From Acidocella sp. (GTDB taxonomy: Bacteria > Pseudomonadota > Alphaproteobacteria > Acetobacterales > Acetobacteraceae): a DNA stretch of 6,950 nt. Every line of letters starts with the position of its first letter. Within the stretch, counting starts at the first letter, position 1. The DNA lies in contig JAQNCU010000155.1 in assembly GCA_029077775.1 (NCBI GenBank), positions 1 to 6,950 on the forward strand, in the 5' to 3' direction. A model generated the notes under the pieces. The model was not told where the DNA came from. It saw nothing but the letters and a program-made list of their open reading frames with translations, and did not search any database. Positions 6,157 to 6,950 of this stretch are shown here, one piece after another. Position numbers and translations under genes: made by a program.

Positions 6157-6950
6157 GCCGGAAATTCGAGACCGCTTTGGTGCATGGCGGACGCAAGGGC
6201 ACCAGGGAGTATGGCTTCGTGAACCCGAAGCTGGTGCGTGGCTCGACCGTGCTTTTCCCGGACATGGCGACCAAGCTGCGGATTGGCCGGATGAAGCGCG
6301 AGCCGGTGGAGCGCTACGGCATTTGCGGCAATGAAACGCATTTTGCCCTGGAGGCGATGATCGCCGAAATCGAGGGTGGCAGCCGCGCCCAGGTTGTCGG
6401 CTCGGGTCTCGCCGCGGTGACGGTGCCGTTGCTCGCCTATCTGAAATCCGGCGATCATATTCTGGTCCCGGATTCGGTCTATGGCCCCACCCGGTCATTC
6501 TGCGATGGCATGCTGCGCCGATACGGTGTGAGCACGGAATATTACGACCCGATGATCACCGAGCCCGCTTTGCAGGCGATGCTGCGCCCGGCGACAAAAG
6601 TGATTTTCGCCGAAAGCCCCGGTAGCCACACGTTCGAAGTGCAGGATATGCCCATGCTGGGCCGCGTGGCGCGCGCGGCGGGGGCAAAATTATTCATGGA
6701 TAACACCTGGGGGCTGCATCATTTCCAGCCCTTCAGCCATGGCGTGGATGTGTCCATCCAGGCGCTGACGAAATACGCGGGCGGGCATTCCGATATCATT
6801 TTGGGTGCGGTGACGGTGAACAGCGAGGCTGATTGGGCATGGCTGCGCGATGGTGCGCTGGAGATGGGGTCTTATGCCTCACCCGATGATTGCTGGCTGG
6901 CGATGCGCGGGCTGCGCACGCTGCATTTGCGGCTGAAGGCGCAAGGTGAA
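6153..6950 (+). CDS. metC: Cystathionine beta-lyase, 3' end beyond window
   Basis: PLP-dependent enzyme of the Cys/Met metabolism family, expected to split cystathionine into homocysteine, pyruvate and ammonia in methionine synthesis. Such lyases often also release sulfide from cysteine. The window holds 266 codons; family members have about 390-400. Lys207 in SIQALTKYAGGHSD is the PLP Schiff-base lysine, Asp183 in MDNTW holds the pyridine nitrogen, and Tyr110 in PDSVYGPTRSFC stacks on the cofactor. ESPGSHTFEVQD and RGLRTL match E. coli MetC closely, favouring beta-lyase over cystathionine gamma-synthase or gamma-lyase. One oddity is that the usual YxR(R)G motif, whose Tyr and Arg contact the PLP phosphate of the partner subunit, reads Tyr55-Gly-Ile-Cys-Gly: the Arg is replaced by Ile57. 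The start overlaps the sseA stop by four bases (ATGA), with only a weak GTGGGAA upstream, so it is translationally coupled. Confidence 0.92.
   Translation, partial: MSRKFETALVHGGRKGTREYGFVNPKLVRGSTVLFPDMATKLRIGRMKREPVERYGICGNETHFALEAMIAEIEGGSRAQVVGSGLAAVTVPLLAYLKSGDHILVPDSVYGPTRSFCDGMLRRYGVSTEYYDPMITEPALQAMLRPATKVIFAESPGSHTFEVQDMPMLGRVARAAGAKLFMDNTWGLHHFQPFSHGVDVSIQALTKYAGGHSDIILGAVTVNSEADWAWLRDGALEMGSYASPDDCWLAMRGLRTLHLRLKAQGE

Overview
The window is GC-rich chromosomal DNA with housekeeping-type gene content and looks alphaproteobacterial, plausibly Acetobacteraceae/Rhodospirillales. That placement is inferred from protein style and codon use; no rRNA or other decisive marker is present. 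Six complete or nearly complete genes and one gene cut by the right edge fill almost all of it. I see no mobile element, CRISPR array, tRNA or rRNA, and no sign of horizontal transfer.

Left part (1-2630): a cysteinyl-tRNA synthetase gene (cysS), read leftward and truncated at base 1, is divergent from an M20-family zinc dipeptidase gene. The 76-bp spacer between them carries a perfect 7-bp inverted repeat. Each arm of the repeat contains TTGATT exactly 35 bases from the start codon that it faces.

Middle part (2673-4223): two leftward genes, a YraN/UPF0102 nuclease-like protein and an AI-2E (PerM/TqsA type) multi-pass membrane protein. The short spacer between them is AT-rich and holds a consensus TATAAT for yraN.

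Regulatory spacer (4224-4441): an AT-rich divergent region of about 220 bp separates the AI-2E gene from a rightward cluster. It holds candidate overlapping promoters on both strands, a 6-bp inverted repeat centred on them, a longer imperfect hairpin in the predicted rightward leader, and a good Shine-Dalgarno sequence.

Right part (4442-6950): an XRE-type regulator, a 3-mercaptopyruvate sulfurtransferase (sseA) and a cystathionine beta-lyase (metC, cut by the right edge). They overlap by 1 and 4 bases (TGATG and ATGA junctions), so they almost certainly form one translationally coupled operon. The two enzymes handle sulfur of cysteine, mercaptopyruvate and cystathionine, so the regulator probably senses sulfur amino-acid status; this is inference. 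I found no convincing undescribed system. The regulator-sseA-metC operon with its structured leader is the most interesting part.
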